Shown here piece by piece: positions 47,070 to 56,224 of a stretch of 64,000 nt of DNA. Each line of letters starts with the position of its first letter. The first letter of the stretch is position 1. The position numbers and the translations under genes are program-made. Below the pieces are notes generated by a model. The model saw nothing but the letters and a program-made list of their open reading frames with translations, searched no databases and was not told the DNA's origin. Source of the stretch: Streptomyces sp. NRRL F-5135 (lineage in GTDB: Bacteria; Actinomycetota; Actinomycetes; Streptomycetales; Streptomycetaceae); assembly GCF_000719775.1 (NCBI RefSeq), contig NZ_JOHR01000006.1, forward strand, positions 1 through 64,000, written 5' to 3'.

Positions 47070-47831
47070 TCAGATGATCTTGACGATGGTGCCGGCGCTT
47101 TCGAGTGCGGTGACTTCGTCGGCGGGTGCGGTGGTGTCGGTGACGAGGGTGTGCAGGAGCGTGGCGGGGCCGACGTAGGCGTAGGCGGTGTGGCCCAGTT
47201 TGCTGCCGTCGGAGGCGACGACGGTACGGCGGGCGGAGGCGATGCTCGCTTTCTTCACCATGGCGTCGTCGAGGTCGTAGGCGGTGAGGCCGTCGGCCGC
47301 GCTCAGTCCGCAGCAGCCGATGACGGCGGTGTCGAAGCGCAGGGCTGCCAGGGAGGCAAGGGTGAGGGGGCCGGTGAGGGCGCCCTCGGCGGCGCGGGGC
47401 TGTCCGCCGGGCACGACCAGTGTGGCCGGTCCGGCTGTCTCGCCGAGCAGGTGGATGGCCTGGAGGGACAGGGGCATTACGGTGACGGGCCGCTCGCGCA
47501 GGAGTCGGGCGATCTCCAGGCAGGTGGTGCCGCTGTCCAGCAGGATGCTCTCGCCGTCGGCGATGAGTGCGGAGGTCTCGGCGGCGATCCGGCGTTTGGC
47601 GTCGACCGCCTCGTGGGCACGCAGCGCGAAGGGCGGTTCCTCGCCTCGGAGCAGCAGGGTGCGCGCCCCGCCGCGGACGCGTTCGAGGACGCCCTGAGCG
47701 GCCAGGGTGTCGAGGTCGCGCCGGATGGTCATCTCCGAGGCGCCGGTCAGCTCGGCGAGTTCCTGGACCGTGGCGCCGCCGGAGTCCCTGACGGCCTTCG
47801 CGATCAGTCCGTGCCGGTCTGCGTTGCTCAT
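47070..47831 (-). CDS. DeoR-family sugar regulator
   Basis: The 253-residue regulator has the DeoR HTH (GGATVQELAELTGASEMTIRRDLDTLAAQGVLERVRGGA, residues about 18-57). The sensor domain has ILLDSGTTCLEIARLL and the sugar-phosphate isomerase-like region TAVIGCCGLSAADGLTAYDLDDA. ATG at 47831. It is divergent from an MFS exporter with a 70-base gap and probably controls it. Effector likely a sugar phosphate. Confidence 0.9.
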   Translation of the reverse strand: MSNADRHGLIAKAVRDSGGATVQELAELTGASEMTIRRDLDTLAAQGVLERVRGGARTLLLRGEEPPFALRAHEAVDAKRRIAAETSALIADGESILLDSGTTCLEIARLLRERPVTVMPLSLQAIHLLGETAGPATLVVPGGQPRAAEGALTGPLTLASLAALRFDTAVIGCCGLSAADGLTAYDLDDAMVKKASIASARRTVVASDGSKLGHTAYAYVGPATLLHTLVTDTTAPADEVTALESAGTIVKII

Positions 47832-47888
47832 ACCGCGATTGAACACCACCCGAAAACAAACAATCAACGTGTTCACAATCTGGGCTTT

Positions 47889-47907
47889 CGAACATGAGCC
47901 ATGTTCG
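47889..47907 (+). promoter_or_regulatory. Inverted repeat over MFS start
   Basis: CGAACATG (47889-47896) and CATGTTCG (47900-47907) flank AGC and cover the ATG at 47901. A further AAACAAACAATCAA tract lies at about 47856-47869. Both are candidates for DeoR binding. Confidence 0.5.
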
Positions 47908-49142
47908 TTACGGTGGGCGGCGTGGAACGTTCGCTTCGAGCCGCCCGTGTGGCGACCTATGTCTTCTTCGTCCTCTGCGGCACCCTGATGGGCACCTGGG
48001 TGGTGCACATCCCCGCGATCGAGGAACGCCTGGGCATCAGTCACGCCACGCTCGGCGGCCTGCTGGTGCTGCTCGGGCTCGGGGCCTTCATCGGGATGCA
48101 GGTGGCCGGTCGTCTGACCGACCGCCTCGGCTCCCGCATCGTGGTCCCCGCCGGCGGCATACTCTGCGGCGCGGCCCTGGTCCTGCCCGGTCTCGCCCGG
48201 GATCCGTGGACGCTGGCCGGCGCGCTGCTGGTCTTCGGGTTCTGCAACGGCTGCCTGGACGTGAGCATGAACGCCCACGCCGTGCACGTGGAGAAGGCGT
48301 ACGGCCGGCCCGTCATGTCGGGCTTCCACGCCACGTTCTCCATCGGCGGTGTCCTGGCCGCGCTCGCCGGAGCGGGCACTGCGAGCGCCGGCCTGAACCC
48401 GGCCGCGGGCATGGCCGCCATGGGAACCGCGGGCATCGTGATCACCCTGGCCTCGGCGCGTGCCCTGCTGCCTGCCGCCCTCACCGCCGACAGCACCGGC
48501 GCCGATTCCGGTTCCTCGACGGAGACCGAGACGGCACCGGCCGGCAAGCAGCGCAGCACCACGGGACGTGTCCGGCTCCTGGCCGTCCTGGCGCTGATGG
48601 TGATGCTGTGCGAGGGCGCCGCCAACGACTGGAGCGCCCTGCACCTGAAGGACGTCCTCGGGGCCCCGGCCGGCACCGCCGCCTTCGCGTACGGCACCTT
48701 CGCGGCGGCCATGACCGTCGGCCGGCTGCTCGCGGACCGCTTCGTCGCCCGGTTCGGTTCCATGGCGATCCTGCGCTACGGCGCCGCCACGGCCGCCGTC
48801 GGTATCACACTCGTGGCCCTCGGCCCGTGGATGTGGGTCGCGTTCACCGGCTGGGCACTGTTCGGCCTGGGCCTGTCCGGCAGCGTCCCCCAGCTGTTCA
48901 GCGCGGCCGGGCACACCGACCCCTCCGCCGCCGGCGCCAACGTCTCCCGCGTCGCCGGACTCGGCTACGTCGGTATGCTCGCCGGCCCCGCCGTCATCGG
49001 CTGGCTGACCCACCTCGTCGCCCTCAACCACGCCTTCGCCCTGCTGACCCTGCTGTGTGTAACCACCGCTGTGGGCGCCCGGGTCCTGCGCACCGGATCC
49101 GACCACGCCCGCGAGAGCGAGATGGCACCCAGCGGCCACTGA
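47901..49142 (+). CDS. YbjJ-like MFS transporter
   Basis: The 413-residue inner-membrane protein has about twelve hydrophobic segments, FCNGCLDVSMNAHAVHVE and SGFHATFSIGG typical of the YbjJ/fucose-permease-like MFS branch, and a charged central loop. Starts at 47901 (ATG) or GTG at 47910 or 47919 are possible; the operator covers the first. DeoR divergent upstream. Substrate unknown, perhaps a sugar or efflux. Confidence 0.85.
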   Translation: MFVTVGGVERSLRAARVATYVFFVLCGTLMGTWVVHIPAIEERLGISHATLGGLLVLLGLGAFIGMQVAGRLTDRLGSRIVVPAGGILCGAALVLPGLARDPWTLAGALLVFGFCNGCLDVSMNAHAVHVEKAYGRPVMSGFHATFSIGGVLAALAGAGTASAGLNPAAGMAAMGTAGIVITLASARALLPAALTADSTGADSGSSTETETAPAGKQRSTTGRVRLLAVLALMVMLCEGAANDWSALHLKDVLGAPAGTAAFAYGTFAAAMTVGRLLADRFVARFGSMAILRYGAATAAVGITLVALGPWMWVAFTGWALFGLGLSGSVPQLFSAAGHTDPSAAGANVSRVAGLGYVGMLAGPAVIGWLTHLVALNHAFALLTLLCVTTAVGARVLRTGSDHARESEMAPSGH

Positions 49143-49246
49143 CCGCTGGTACGGCACGGACCTGACCCCGTGCCGTACCAGCCCTACACCTCCCCGGCCG
49201 CCAAGGTCCGGGAGGCAAACCCCCGCCGCCCCCGAAGGAGCCCTTG

Positions 49247-50239
49247 ATGCCCGAGCCCCACGCCCAGCCCACCCGCGGCCGTACCGGAATCATGCTGCCC
49301 CGCGATCTCCCCGCCCGTGACGTGCTGCCGTACGCGCGGCGTGCCGAGGAGCTGGGGTTCGAGCAAGTCTGGGTGGTGGAGGACCTCGGCTGGCGCGGCG
49401 GCATCGCCCAGGCGGCCACCGTCCTGGCCGCCACCACGAACCTCACCGTCGGAGTCGGCATTCTGCCCGCCGGTGCCCGCAACGTGTGCTTCGCCGCGAT
49501 GGAGCTGGCCACCCTCGCCCAGTTCCACCCCGGCCGCCTCATCATCGGCATCGGTCACGGCATGCCCGACTGGATGCGCCAGGCCGGCTCCTGGCCCGCC
49601 AGCCCCCTGACGCTGATCAAGGAGTACACAAGCGCGCTGCGCCGGCTCCTCGCCGGTGAGCCCGGCCCCGCCAACGGCCGCTACGTGCGCTGTGAAGGCG
49701 TCGTCCTCACCGAGACCCCCGACAGCGTCCCGCCGGTCGTCCTGGGCGTCCGCGGCCCCCGGTCGCAGGAAGCCGCGGGCGAGGTCGCCGACGGACTCCT
49801 CCTGGCCGAACCCGCCGCCCCCGCCTACATCACCGCCTCCCTGCGCCACCTCGGCGCCACCGCCACCACGGAGCACCCGGAGATCGTCACCTACGACGCC
49901 GCGGCCGTCGACGACGACGAGGAGGCCCCCCTCGCCCGCGTCCGCGCCGGGCTGGAGGCGATCGGCGAGCCGGGCTGGGCCGCACACCTCGACCCCCTGC
50001 CCTTCGCCGCCGAGCTGCGCGCATACCGTGCCGCCTGCTCCGACGGCCGGGAGTTCGCCCGGACCATGCCGGCCGCCTGGGTCCGTGAACTGAGCATCGC
50101 CGGCACACCCGACCAGGCCCGCGCGGCGATCACCGCCCGCCACGCCGCCGGCGCGACCAGCGTCGTCCTCGCCCCCGCCGGCCCCGACGCCCTGGCATCC
50201 CTCAACTCCCTCGCCCGCGCCCTGCCCCACCGCCCCTGA
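49247..50239 (+). CDS. LLM-class flavin-dependent oxidoreductase
   Basis: The 330-residue TIM-barrel protein has RTGIMLPRDLPARDVLPYARRAEELGFEQVWVVED, TNLTVGVGILPAGARN, HPGRLIIGIGHGMPDWMRQ (flavin/F420 site) and PPVVLGVRGPRS. ATG at 49247 with GAAGGAG 7 bases upstream. It follows the MFS gene by about 100 bases on the same strand, so possibly co-transcribed. Cofactor F420 or FMN not decided. Confidence 0.88.
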   Translation: MPEPHAQPTRGRTGIMLPRDLPARDVLPYARRAEELGFEQVWVVEDLGWRGGIAQAATVLAATTNLTVGVGILPAGARNVCFAAMELATLAQFHPGRLIIGIGHGMPDWMRQAGSWPASPLTLIKEYTSALRRLLAGEPGPANGRYVRCEGVVLTETPDSVPPVVLGVRGPRSQEAAGEVADGLLLAEPAAPAYITASLRHLGATATTEHPEIVTYDAAAVDDDEEAPLARVRAGLEAIGEPGWAAHLDPLPFAAELRAYRAACSDGREFARTMPAAWVRELSIAGTPDQARAAITARHAAGATSVVLAPAGPDALASLNSLARALPHRP

Positions 50240-50319
50240 CACCCACCAGCGGACCTGGCGGAACCCTCGCCAGGTCCCCCCGCCGACCCATCGTGCTGTT
50301 CGACCTCTTCCAGGTTCAC

Positions 50320-50715
50320 CCGCTTCGACCACGCCGAAGGTGAACAGCAGCGGGCAGGCGGTCAGCAGCAGCGCGCCGGGAAGGTCCATCGGCCGCGTGT
50401 CCTCGGCCACGGGTCGGTCACCCTCGACCAGGAAGACAGCGGCCAGCAGCACGACCAGGATGAACGGGACCGAGACCAGGAAGATCCACCGCCACCCCAG
50501 GTGCGCGGTGATGATTCCGGACAGGGCGAAGCCCAGCACGAGGCCGCAGCTGGCCACCGCCGCCCACACGCTCAAGGCCCGCGACCGGCGCGGGCCTTCG
50601 GGGAACATCAAGACGATGGTGCCCATCGCTGCAGGCAGCGCGACGGCCTCACCGGCGCCCTGCAGCAGGCGCGCGACCACCAGAAGGGCAAACGTCGCGG
50701 CCAGTCCTGCCCCGC
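50320..50715 (-). pseudogene. DHA2-type MFS efflux fragment
   Basis: Leftward frame VARLLQGAGEAVALPAAMGT, SGIITAHLGWRWIFLVSVPF and DLPGALLLTACPLLFTFGVV matches helices 4-7 of an EmrB/QacA-type 14-helix exporter. Both ends are missing. No start codon context. Confidence 0.7.
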
Positions 50716-50896
50716 CGCTAGCGGGACGTCCTGGTCACCGCGGCACAAGCGGCCGCGCACGAAGCGGCAGACATGCCGTGACCGCTACCAGGGAGGGCGC
50801 ACCCGGGTAGGCATCTACCCATCCCCGAGGATCCGTTCGTCGGAGCTCCCTGGGTACGGGGAGTTCGTCGTCGCGGGTCACCTGTCCGCGCGACCT

Positions 50897-51298
50897 CTAA
50901 AGGGTGTCCGAGCCTTCGTCAAATGCAGCCCTGTGTCGTTCGACTTCGGGGAGGTGGTCGGCGGTCCAGGCGTGCAGGATCGAGAAGGGCTCCTCAAGCG
51001 TGCGACCCAGCGGCGTGATCCGGTACTCCACGGCAACGGGGCGTTGCGTCAGTACCCGGCGTTCGACGAGGCCGTTGCGTTCCAACCGCCGCAGTGCCTG
51101 CGTCAGCGATTTTTGAGTGACCCCGTCGAGCTCTCTCTTGAGCTCGTTGAAGCGTCGCGGCTGCTGGCACAACGCGGCCAGCAGGAGTTGACCCCACTTG
51201 TCCAGCAGCTGATCCAGGAGCTCGCGCTGCGGGCCGACGATGGTCTCGTGACCGGCCCGATCTTCGCGGATACCAGGTTGCGTTGAAGTACCTGTCAT
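50897..51298 (-). CDS. HxlR-family regulator
   Basis: The 133-residue protein has an HxlR winged helix (LDKWGQLLLAALCQQPRRFNELKRELDGVTQKSLTQALRRLERNGLVERRV, then VEYRITPLGRTLEEP). The Cys usual before the KW motif in redox-sensing HxlRs is absent. ATG at 51298. It is divergent from a crotonase gene with a 42-base gap holding GGTATACC. Confidence 0.88.
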   Translation of the reverse strand: MTGTSTQPGIREDRAGHETIVGPQRELLDQLLDKWGQLLLAALCQQPRRFNELKRELDGVTQKSLTQALRRLERNGLVERRVLTQRPVAVEYRITPLGRTLEEPFSILHAWTADHLPEVERHRAAFDEGSDTL

Positions 51299-51304
51299 GC
51301 GCCA

Positions 51305-51321
51305 GGTATACCAGAGATACC
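51305..51321. promoter_or_regulatory. HxlR operator candidate
   Basis: GGTATACC (51305-51312) is a perfect palindrome. GGTAT-N7-ATACC (51305-51321) is the wider HxlR-like inverted repeat. It lies between the divergent genes. Confidence 0.55.
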
Positions 51322-51340
51322 GTCAAGCCAAAGGAATCTC

Positions 51341-52192
51341 ATGACCGAACAGGCCCTGCCCAGCCTCAATGTCAAGCGCCAGGACGGAGTGCTATGGGTC
51401 TCGATTGATGTTCCGCCCGTCAACCTGATGACGGCGCAGCTCTTGCTCGACCTGGACGCCGTCGCCGCATCGGCCGAGAATGATCCCGATCTGCACGTCA
51501 TCGTGGTCCAGAGCACCAATCCGGAGTTCTTCTTGGCGCACGGCGACCTGTCATTCGTGGAGGACCCCGCGACCTACGCCGCCCTCCCGATCGCGGAGGA
51601 GACGCTTGTCGGGACGGGCCCGATGATGCGGCTTCATGAACGCTGGCGGCGTCTGCCTCAGACCACCATCGCCAAAGTCGCGGGACTCGTCCGTGGCGGT
51701 GGATCCGAGCTGGTCTCCAGCCTGGATCTGCGATTCGCGGCCCTCGAGACCGCGGCGTTCGGCCAGTTCGAGGCACTGATCGGCATCGTCCCTGGAGCCG
51801 GCGCAACTGCCCATCTACCCCGCCTCGTGGGTCGCGCTCGCGCTCTCGAGATCGTGCTGACAGGCGGGCTCGTCGACGCGGCGACTGCCGAGCGGTGGGG
51901 ATGGGTGAACCGAGCTCTGCCCGCCGCAGAACTGGACGCATATGTTGAGTGGGTCGCACTGACCATCGCGACTCTGCCCGACGGTGTCCGCGCCGCGGCT
52001 ACCGAAGCAATCGACGCGGCCGACGGCACGCTCGAGGACGCACTGCGCGCGGAAGACCGCCTGCTCGGCGAAACGTTCACCCCCGCGTCTGGAGAGCTTG
52101 CCCGGGCAGCACTCGCGGCCGGGGTTCACACGCGCGAGGTGGAGTTGGACATCGAAGAGGTGCTGCGCGCGAACCTCGTCCGACATTCGTAA
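51341..52192 (+). CDS. Enoyl-CoA hydratase/isomerase family protein
   Basis: The 283-residue crotonase-fold protein has WVSIDVPPVNLMTAQLLLDL, a changed first oxyanion segment (EFFLAHGDLSFV), VAGLVRGGGSELVSSLDLRFAA and EALIGIVPGAGATAHLPRLVG with the catalytic-type Glu. ATG at 51341. Divergent HxlR regulator upstream. More distant from the two crotonases at 29-31 kb than those are from typical hydratases. Confidence 0.85.
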   Translation: MTEQALPSLNVKRQDGVLWVSIDVPPVNLMTAQLLLDLDAVAASAENDPDLHVIVVQSTNPEFFLAHGDLSFVEDPATYAALPIAEETLVGTGPMMRLHERWRRLPQTTIAKVAGLVRGGGSELVSSLDLRFAALETAAFGQFEALIGIVPGAGATAHLPRLVGRARALEIVLTGGLVDAATAERWGWVNRALPAAELDAYVEWVALTIATLPDGVRAAATEAIDAADGTLEDALRAEDRLLGETFTPASGELARAALAAGVHTREVELDIEEVLRANLVRHS

Positions 52193-52386
52193 CGAGTCGC
52201 CCTGCACGGGTGGAGTGCAGACGTTGTCCATACGGTCCTATTGGTAATTCGGGTCGAATGACCGTACGGCCGCCTCCAACTCTGTGAAGCACCCCACGTG
52301 AGAGGTCACACTCGCCTCTACTGATCTTTTCGTAAGTTCGGTGGGTGTGGTGGCTGTGTGGGTGGGAGGCTGTCAGGGTCACGAGC
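52193..52386. other. Gap after crotonase gene
   Basis: The 194 bases show no gene; GAGG-N9-CCTC near 52301 could be a weak terminator stem. Composition drops in GC around TTTTCGTAAG. Confidence 0.35.
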
Positions 52387-52608
52387 TCAGCCCAGTCGGC
52401 CTGGTCGGTGGCCCCCCATCAGGTCGTCGATCCAGTCACCGTCGTCGGTGCGCTGCAGACGCGGCCGCGCGAGTCGTGCCGCGGCGGTCAAGACCCCGAT
52501 CGCCTCCGGCAACTTCTCGCGGGCGTCCCGCCAGGCGGCCGCGGCCGGCGTCGCTCGTGGGCTGTCCCCGTGCCCGTTGCTGGGCCCTTCACCGGGTGCG
52601 GTGCTCAT
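52387..52608 (-). CDS. Small hypothetical protein
   Basis: A 73-residue frame (MSTAPGEGPSNGHG, then WRDAREKLPEAIGVLTAAAR, ending WIDDLMGGHRPGRLG) has Streptomyces-like codon use and a GAGAGGA site before the ATG at 52608. It lies about 100 bases past an integrase remnant on the same strand, so it may be an accessory gene of that lost element. I do not recognise it. Confidence 0.45.
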   Translation of the reverse strand: MSTAPGEGPSNGHGDSPRATPAAAAWRDAREKLPEAIGVLTAAARLARPRLQRTDDGDWIDDLMGGHRPGRLG

Positions 52609-52711
52609 CGTCGTGGTCCTCTCGGTCACGGCCCGGAGTTTCCATTCGCCGGCTGCGGAGCCTGCCGGGCCTGGGGTGAGCGCCCGGTCCCGGCTGAGTC
52701 GCAGCGGCCGG

Positions 52712-52910
52712 TCATCGGCGGCTGTCACCGGGCGCGAGCAGGCTGGTGACCTCGGCGATGGCCTCCGGCGACGGCTTGGAGCAACGACGGAGACTCTCCG
52801 GCTTCTTGTGCCTCGACCTGGCCATCAGCATCAGCAGACTCGCCCCGGCCTCGCCGAGGTGCGTCAGGGCGGAGTGGCGGCATTCGTGCAGGTCCCACCC
52901 AGTGCCCTGC
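52712..52910 (-). pseudogene. Tyrosine integrase C-terminal remnant
   Basis: [40 protein letters not shown] and [19 protein letters not shown] read as the catalytic end of a Streptomyces integrase. The Tyr position of the RRYFKPS-type box is changed to Cys (RRCSKPS). Upstream sequence is lost. Confidence 0.7.
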
Positions 52911-52948
52911 CCGCCAACGCCCCTGCCATCAACCAGGATTCCCCCTGA

Positions 52949-53203
52949 CTCTTCCCCGGCCGCCGCCCGAGCCAGCCGATGAATCCCGGCACTTTGCGCG
53001 ACGCACTGCGGGAACTCGGCGTCCCGACCGAGAAAGGCCGCACCTCCGCCATCCGCCAGCTCGTCCTCCAGGCCCCGGCGCCCGTCATAGCCCAGGCACT
53101 GGGCTACCACAGGAGCACCACCCGTATCGCCACCGAAGCCGGAGCCCCCTGGAAGAACTACGCGCCCGGCGACCACAACCGGCGATCTCCACGGCTCCGG
53201 TGA
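52949..53203 (+). pseudogene. Second integrase-like C-terminal remnant
   Basis: [40 protein letters not shown] and [20 protein letters not shown] then YAPGDHNR resemble the C-terminal part of another Streptomyces site-specific recombinase. It lies head-away from the first remnant, only about 40 bases apart. No start region. Confidence 0.6.
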
Positions 53204-53223
53204 GGCACCGGCCGACCTTGAGG

Positions 53224-53590
53224 TTATGCCTGCAGGCGCTTGATCCAAGGGTGAGGTCCGTACGTCTTGGAGATCGCCTCGACGAGCCAACGTCGTTGCT
53301 GATCCGTGAGCACGGGCAGCGCAGCGCCGAAGTCCTCTTCATCCTTGGGCCGCGGCGCCTTGGCCTTGTAGTAGAGCTGCACGTCCGGGGCGAGAAAGGG
53401 AACACCGTCAGCCGAGACCATCCCCAGCGTGCTGATCGGCCTACGCACCCGAGGGTCACGCCGTGACACCCACTCCTGGCCGAGGGACTCGTCGATCATG
53501 ATCTGAACGCGCCAGGGATCGTCGGGCTCGGGTCGGCACCAGATGTCATGAACTTCCAGCGACAGGACCTCGTCCGACGCCCACGGACGC
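53224..53590 (-). pseudogene. Nucleotidyltransferase-like C-terminal fragment
   Basis: VHDIWCRPEPDDPWR then IMIDESLGQEWVSRRDPRVR, PFLAPDVQLYYKAKAPRPKD and the end [13 protein letters not shown] match the C-terminal half of a nucleotidyltransferase-fold family often mislabelled amino-acid transporter. The catalytic N-terminal half is missing. A complete-looking ATG at 53499 is internal to the family. Confidence 0.55.
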
Positions 53591-53630
53591 AGGCTTCCCG
53601 GTGGATCGGCGGCCCACCATTGCAGCGGGG

Positions 53631-54266
53631 TCAGTGGCGGGTGGTGGCGACGGCGAGCCCGAGGCCGATCAGTGCGATGCCGCCCGCGCCGCCGATCATC
53701 GACAGCCGCCGGTCGGAGCCGGCGAACCAGGTTCGGGCCGCCGAGGCACCCAGGCCCCAGACGGTGTCGCAGACCAGGCCGATCCCGGCCGGGATCAGGC
53801 CAAGGACCATCATCTGCAACGGGATGTTCCCCGCGTCGTGGTTCACGAACTGTGGCAGGACCGCGGCGAAGAAGACCAGGCCCTTGGGGTTCGTGGCGCC
53901 CACCAGCAGGCCGTCCAGGACGGTGCGCAGATCACCGCGCCGTTCGCCCTCCCCGGTCGTCAGATCGGCGCGCAGCCGGCCACGGTGGCGGTACGCCCGG
54001 ACGCCGAGGTGGACGAGGTACACGGCGCCGGCCAGCTTCACGGCGGTGAACACGGTGGTCGAGCTCTGGACCAGGGCGCCGACGCCGAGTGCGACGGCGA
54101 GGACGAGGGCGTAGCAGCCCAGGAGGTTGCCCAGGACGGTGGCGAGCGCGGTGCGGCGGCCGTGCGCGAGGGCGCGGCCGACGACGAACAGGACGCTCGG
54201 GCCGGGGATCGCGATCACGACGAGGGACATCGCGGCGAACGCGAGAAGGCCTTCCGTCTTCACCAT
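53631..54266 (-). CDS. LysE-family amino acid exporter
   Basis: The 211-residue inner-membrane protein has LVVIAIPGPSVLFVVGRALAHGRR, the conserved first-helix PGP motif of LysE/RhtB exporters, and NPKGLVFFAAVLPQFV in the middle. About six hydrophobic segments. ATG at 54266. The neighbouring YbaK gene on the same strand may be in the same unit (97-base gap). Confidence 0.9.
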   Translation of the reverse strand: MVKTEGLLAFAAMSLVVIAIPGPSVLFVVGRALAHGRRTALATVLGNLLGCYALVLAVALGVGALVQSSTTVFTAVKLAGAVYLVHLGVRAYRHRGRLRADLTTGEGERRGDLRTVLDGLLVGATNPKGLVFFAAVLPQFVNHDAGNIPLQMMVLGLIPAGIGLVCDTVWGLGASAARTWFAGSDRRLSMIGGAGGIALIGLGLAVATTRH

Positions 54267-54363
54267 GAGCTGAGACTTCCTGATCTGTGCCGCGCGACCG
54301 GCGAAGGGCAGTGCGGTGGTGTGAGCAGTGACGAGGGGTGGGCCCGGCGCGCAGGTGGGACGG

Positions 54364-54834
54364 CTACCGAGAGAGGGCGCCCACCCGGGCGCGTGGGAGG
54401 CGGGCCAGGTCGGCGGAGTTGATCTGGAGGGTGCGGTCGGCCGATCCGGCACCGCAGTAGACGGGCCGGCCTGGGTTGGCGACCGCGGCATCGATCAGGC
54501 ACGGCACCCCGGGCCGGTGGCTGACCGGAGGCACGCCACCGGGCACCAGGCCCTCCGCGGCGAGCAGGTCGGCGTCCGCCGCGCGCAGCCGGGAACGACT
54601 AGTGCCCGAAAGAGCCGCCAGACGGGCGAAGTCCACCCGATCCTCCGCCCGCAGCACCACGAGCAGCAGCGGGAAGTCCGACGTAGCGAAGGCGAGCGTC
54701 TTCACCGCCTGCGACCAGGGGAAAGGCAGGGCTTGGCGCTCGGCGACAGTGTGCGCGGCGGCATGCTGGTGGACGGTGTACGGGCAGCCGTCAGAGTCCA
54801 GTACGGCCTGCCAGGGCGCTTCGGGCGTACTCAT
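54364..54834 (-). CDS. YbaK-like aminoacyl-tRNA deacylase
   Basis: The 156-residue protein is a YbaK/ProX-type editing domain that removes wrongly attached amino acids from tRNA. Visible are YTVHQHAAAHTVAERQALPFPWSQAVKTLAFAT with the conserved Lys, LRAADADLLAAEGLVPGGVPPVSH and CGAGSADRTLQINSADL. ATG at 54834. Divergent from an ArsR-type regulator. Confidence 0.88.
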   Translation of the reverse strand: MSTPEAPWQAVLDSDGCPYTVHQHAAAHTVAERQALPFPWSQAVKTLAFATSDFPLLLVVLRAEDRVDFARLAALSGTSRSRLRAADADLLAAEGLVPGGVPPVSHRPGVPCLIDAAVANPGRPVYCGAGSADRTLQINSADLARLPRARVGALSR

Positions 54835-54939
54835 GGAGTCACCTGCGGCCTTTGCTCGAAACGGAGGGGAGTCGACCTGCGGCCGGACGGCGCGCGATCC
54901 GCTCCTGAGCCTGACCGGGACGACCGGTTCCGATCAACT

Positions 54940-54959
54940 GATTGTGAAATCCTGCAATC
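54940..54959. promoter_or_regulatory. ArsR operator candidate over start codon
   Basis: GATTG (54940-54944) and CAATC (54955-54959) are inverted repeats 10 bases apart, abutting the GTG start at 54960. No ribosome site precedes that GTG, so the message may be leaderless. Confidence 0.5.
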
Positions 54960-56060
54960 GTGATCACCCTGCGCTTCGCCGAGACGGCCGAGGAGGACAT
55001 CGCCTTCTCCGTCTCCCCCCTGCTCGAAGCCGTCCACTCCTGGCACGTCCTCACCGACCCCGGCCACCACGCCCTGCACGTCCCCTGGGTCAGGCGGTGC
55101 CGCCGCCTGCCCGCCGCCCTGCGCCGGCGGATGCGCGGGCACGACTTCGTCGTGGCCGACTACATCCCCGCCCTCTTCGAAAGCCGCACCGGTGATCACG
55201 ACGCCGGCTTCGCGGACCAGCTCGCGGCCGTACGGGGCCTGCCGCCCGCTCTGCTGGCCGCCGAACTCGCCCGAACGCTCGTCGACACCACCCGCCACAC
55301 CGGCGACGACCTCGTCGACGACCGCGCCACCCGCGACGCGGTACTCACCGAGTACCGCAACAGCGACCCAAGCCGGGCGGCACGCCTGGAGGGCATCCTC
55401 ACCGACCCCCTCTCCGTCCTCGACGACGCGCTCACCGTGCTGGAGGACTACTGGGACGCCGCCTTCGCCCAGGAGTGGGAGCGCATCGAGCCCTCCTTGT
55501 ACGAGTCGATCACCCGCTCAGGCGCCCGGATCGCCCACCACGGCCTGTTCCCGATGCTCCGCACCCTCGCTCCCCAGATCCGCGTGGACCCCGGCCGCCG
55601 GACCCTGCGCCTCGACCGTCCGCACGACCACGACATCTCCGTCACACGCGACCGCCCCGTGACGTTCACCGCCAGCCACTACGTCTGGCCCCACGTCCGC
55701 GTCACCTGCGACGCCCCCTGGCCCCTGCGGATCACCTACCCCGCTCTGCCCCTCGCGCCCGCCTCGACCGCCCGCCCCGCCAGCCAGGAAGACACCCTCA
55801 CCGCGCTCCGGGCTCTGGCCGCCGCCCCACGCCTGCGGATCGTCACCCACCTCGCCGCCCAGAGCCGCACCACGCACGAACTCGCCTCTCTCCTCGGCCT
55901 GTCCCCCTCCGTCACCTCCCGCCACCTCCATCAGCTCACCCAGGCAGGACTCACCACCACCCAGCGCGAGGGCTACTACGTTCTCTACGCCCTCGCCCCT
56001 GCCCGCCTCGGCCAGATTGCCACCGCCCTCATCGCCCTCGCCCCCAGGCCCGAGGACTGA
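54960..56060 (+). CDS. ArsR-type regulator with DUF5937 domain
   Basis: The 366-residue protein has the N-terminal MITLRFAETAEEDIAFSVSPLLEAVHSWHVL pattern of DUF5937 and a C-terminal ArsR winged helix (LRIVTHLAAQSRTTHELASLLGLSPSVTSRHLHQLTQAGLTTTQREGYYVLYAL). No metal-binding Cys pair is seen in the HTH, so the signal is not a classical metal. GTG at 54960. Divergent from YbaK and LysE-type genes, its likely targets. Confidence 0.85.
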   Translation: MITLRFAETAEEDIAFSVSPLLEAVHSWHVLTDPGHHALHVPWVRRCRRLPAALRRRMRGHDFVVADYIPALFESRTGDHDAGFADQLAAVRGLPPALLAAELARTLVDTTRHTGDDLVDDRATRDAVLTEYRNSDPSRAARLEGILTDPLSVLDDALTVLEDYWDAAFAQEWERIEPSLYESITRSGARIAHHGLFPMLRTLAPQIRVDPGRRTLRLDRPHDHDISVTRDRPVTFTASHYVWPHVRVTCDAPWPLRITYPALPLAPASTARPASQEDTLTALRALAAAPRLRIVTHLAAQSRTTHELASLLGLSPSVTSRHLHQLTQAGLTTTQREGYYVLYALAPARLGQIATALIALAPRPED

Positions 56061-56224
56061 GCGAACGCTGTTGCAAGCCCCCGCGGGCATCGTCAGAAAC
56101 AGGCCCTGTGTCGGCAACGATCGAATGACGACAGGTGCGGCGGGCGTCCCATGCACCCGGACTTTCCGGAGCCTGATGCGGATCAGATCCAATGAGATCC
56201 GATGAAGGCTGACGACAGGGTTTG

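Noticed and set aside
47832..49157. Upstream extension of the DeoR gene
   Set aside because: The family starts at MSNADRHG; the extension is antisense to the MFS gene.
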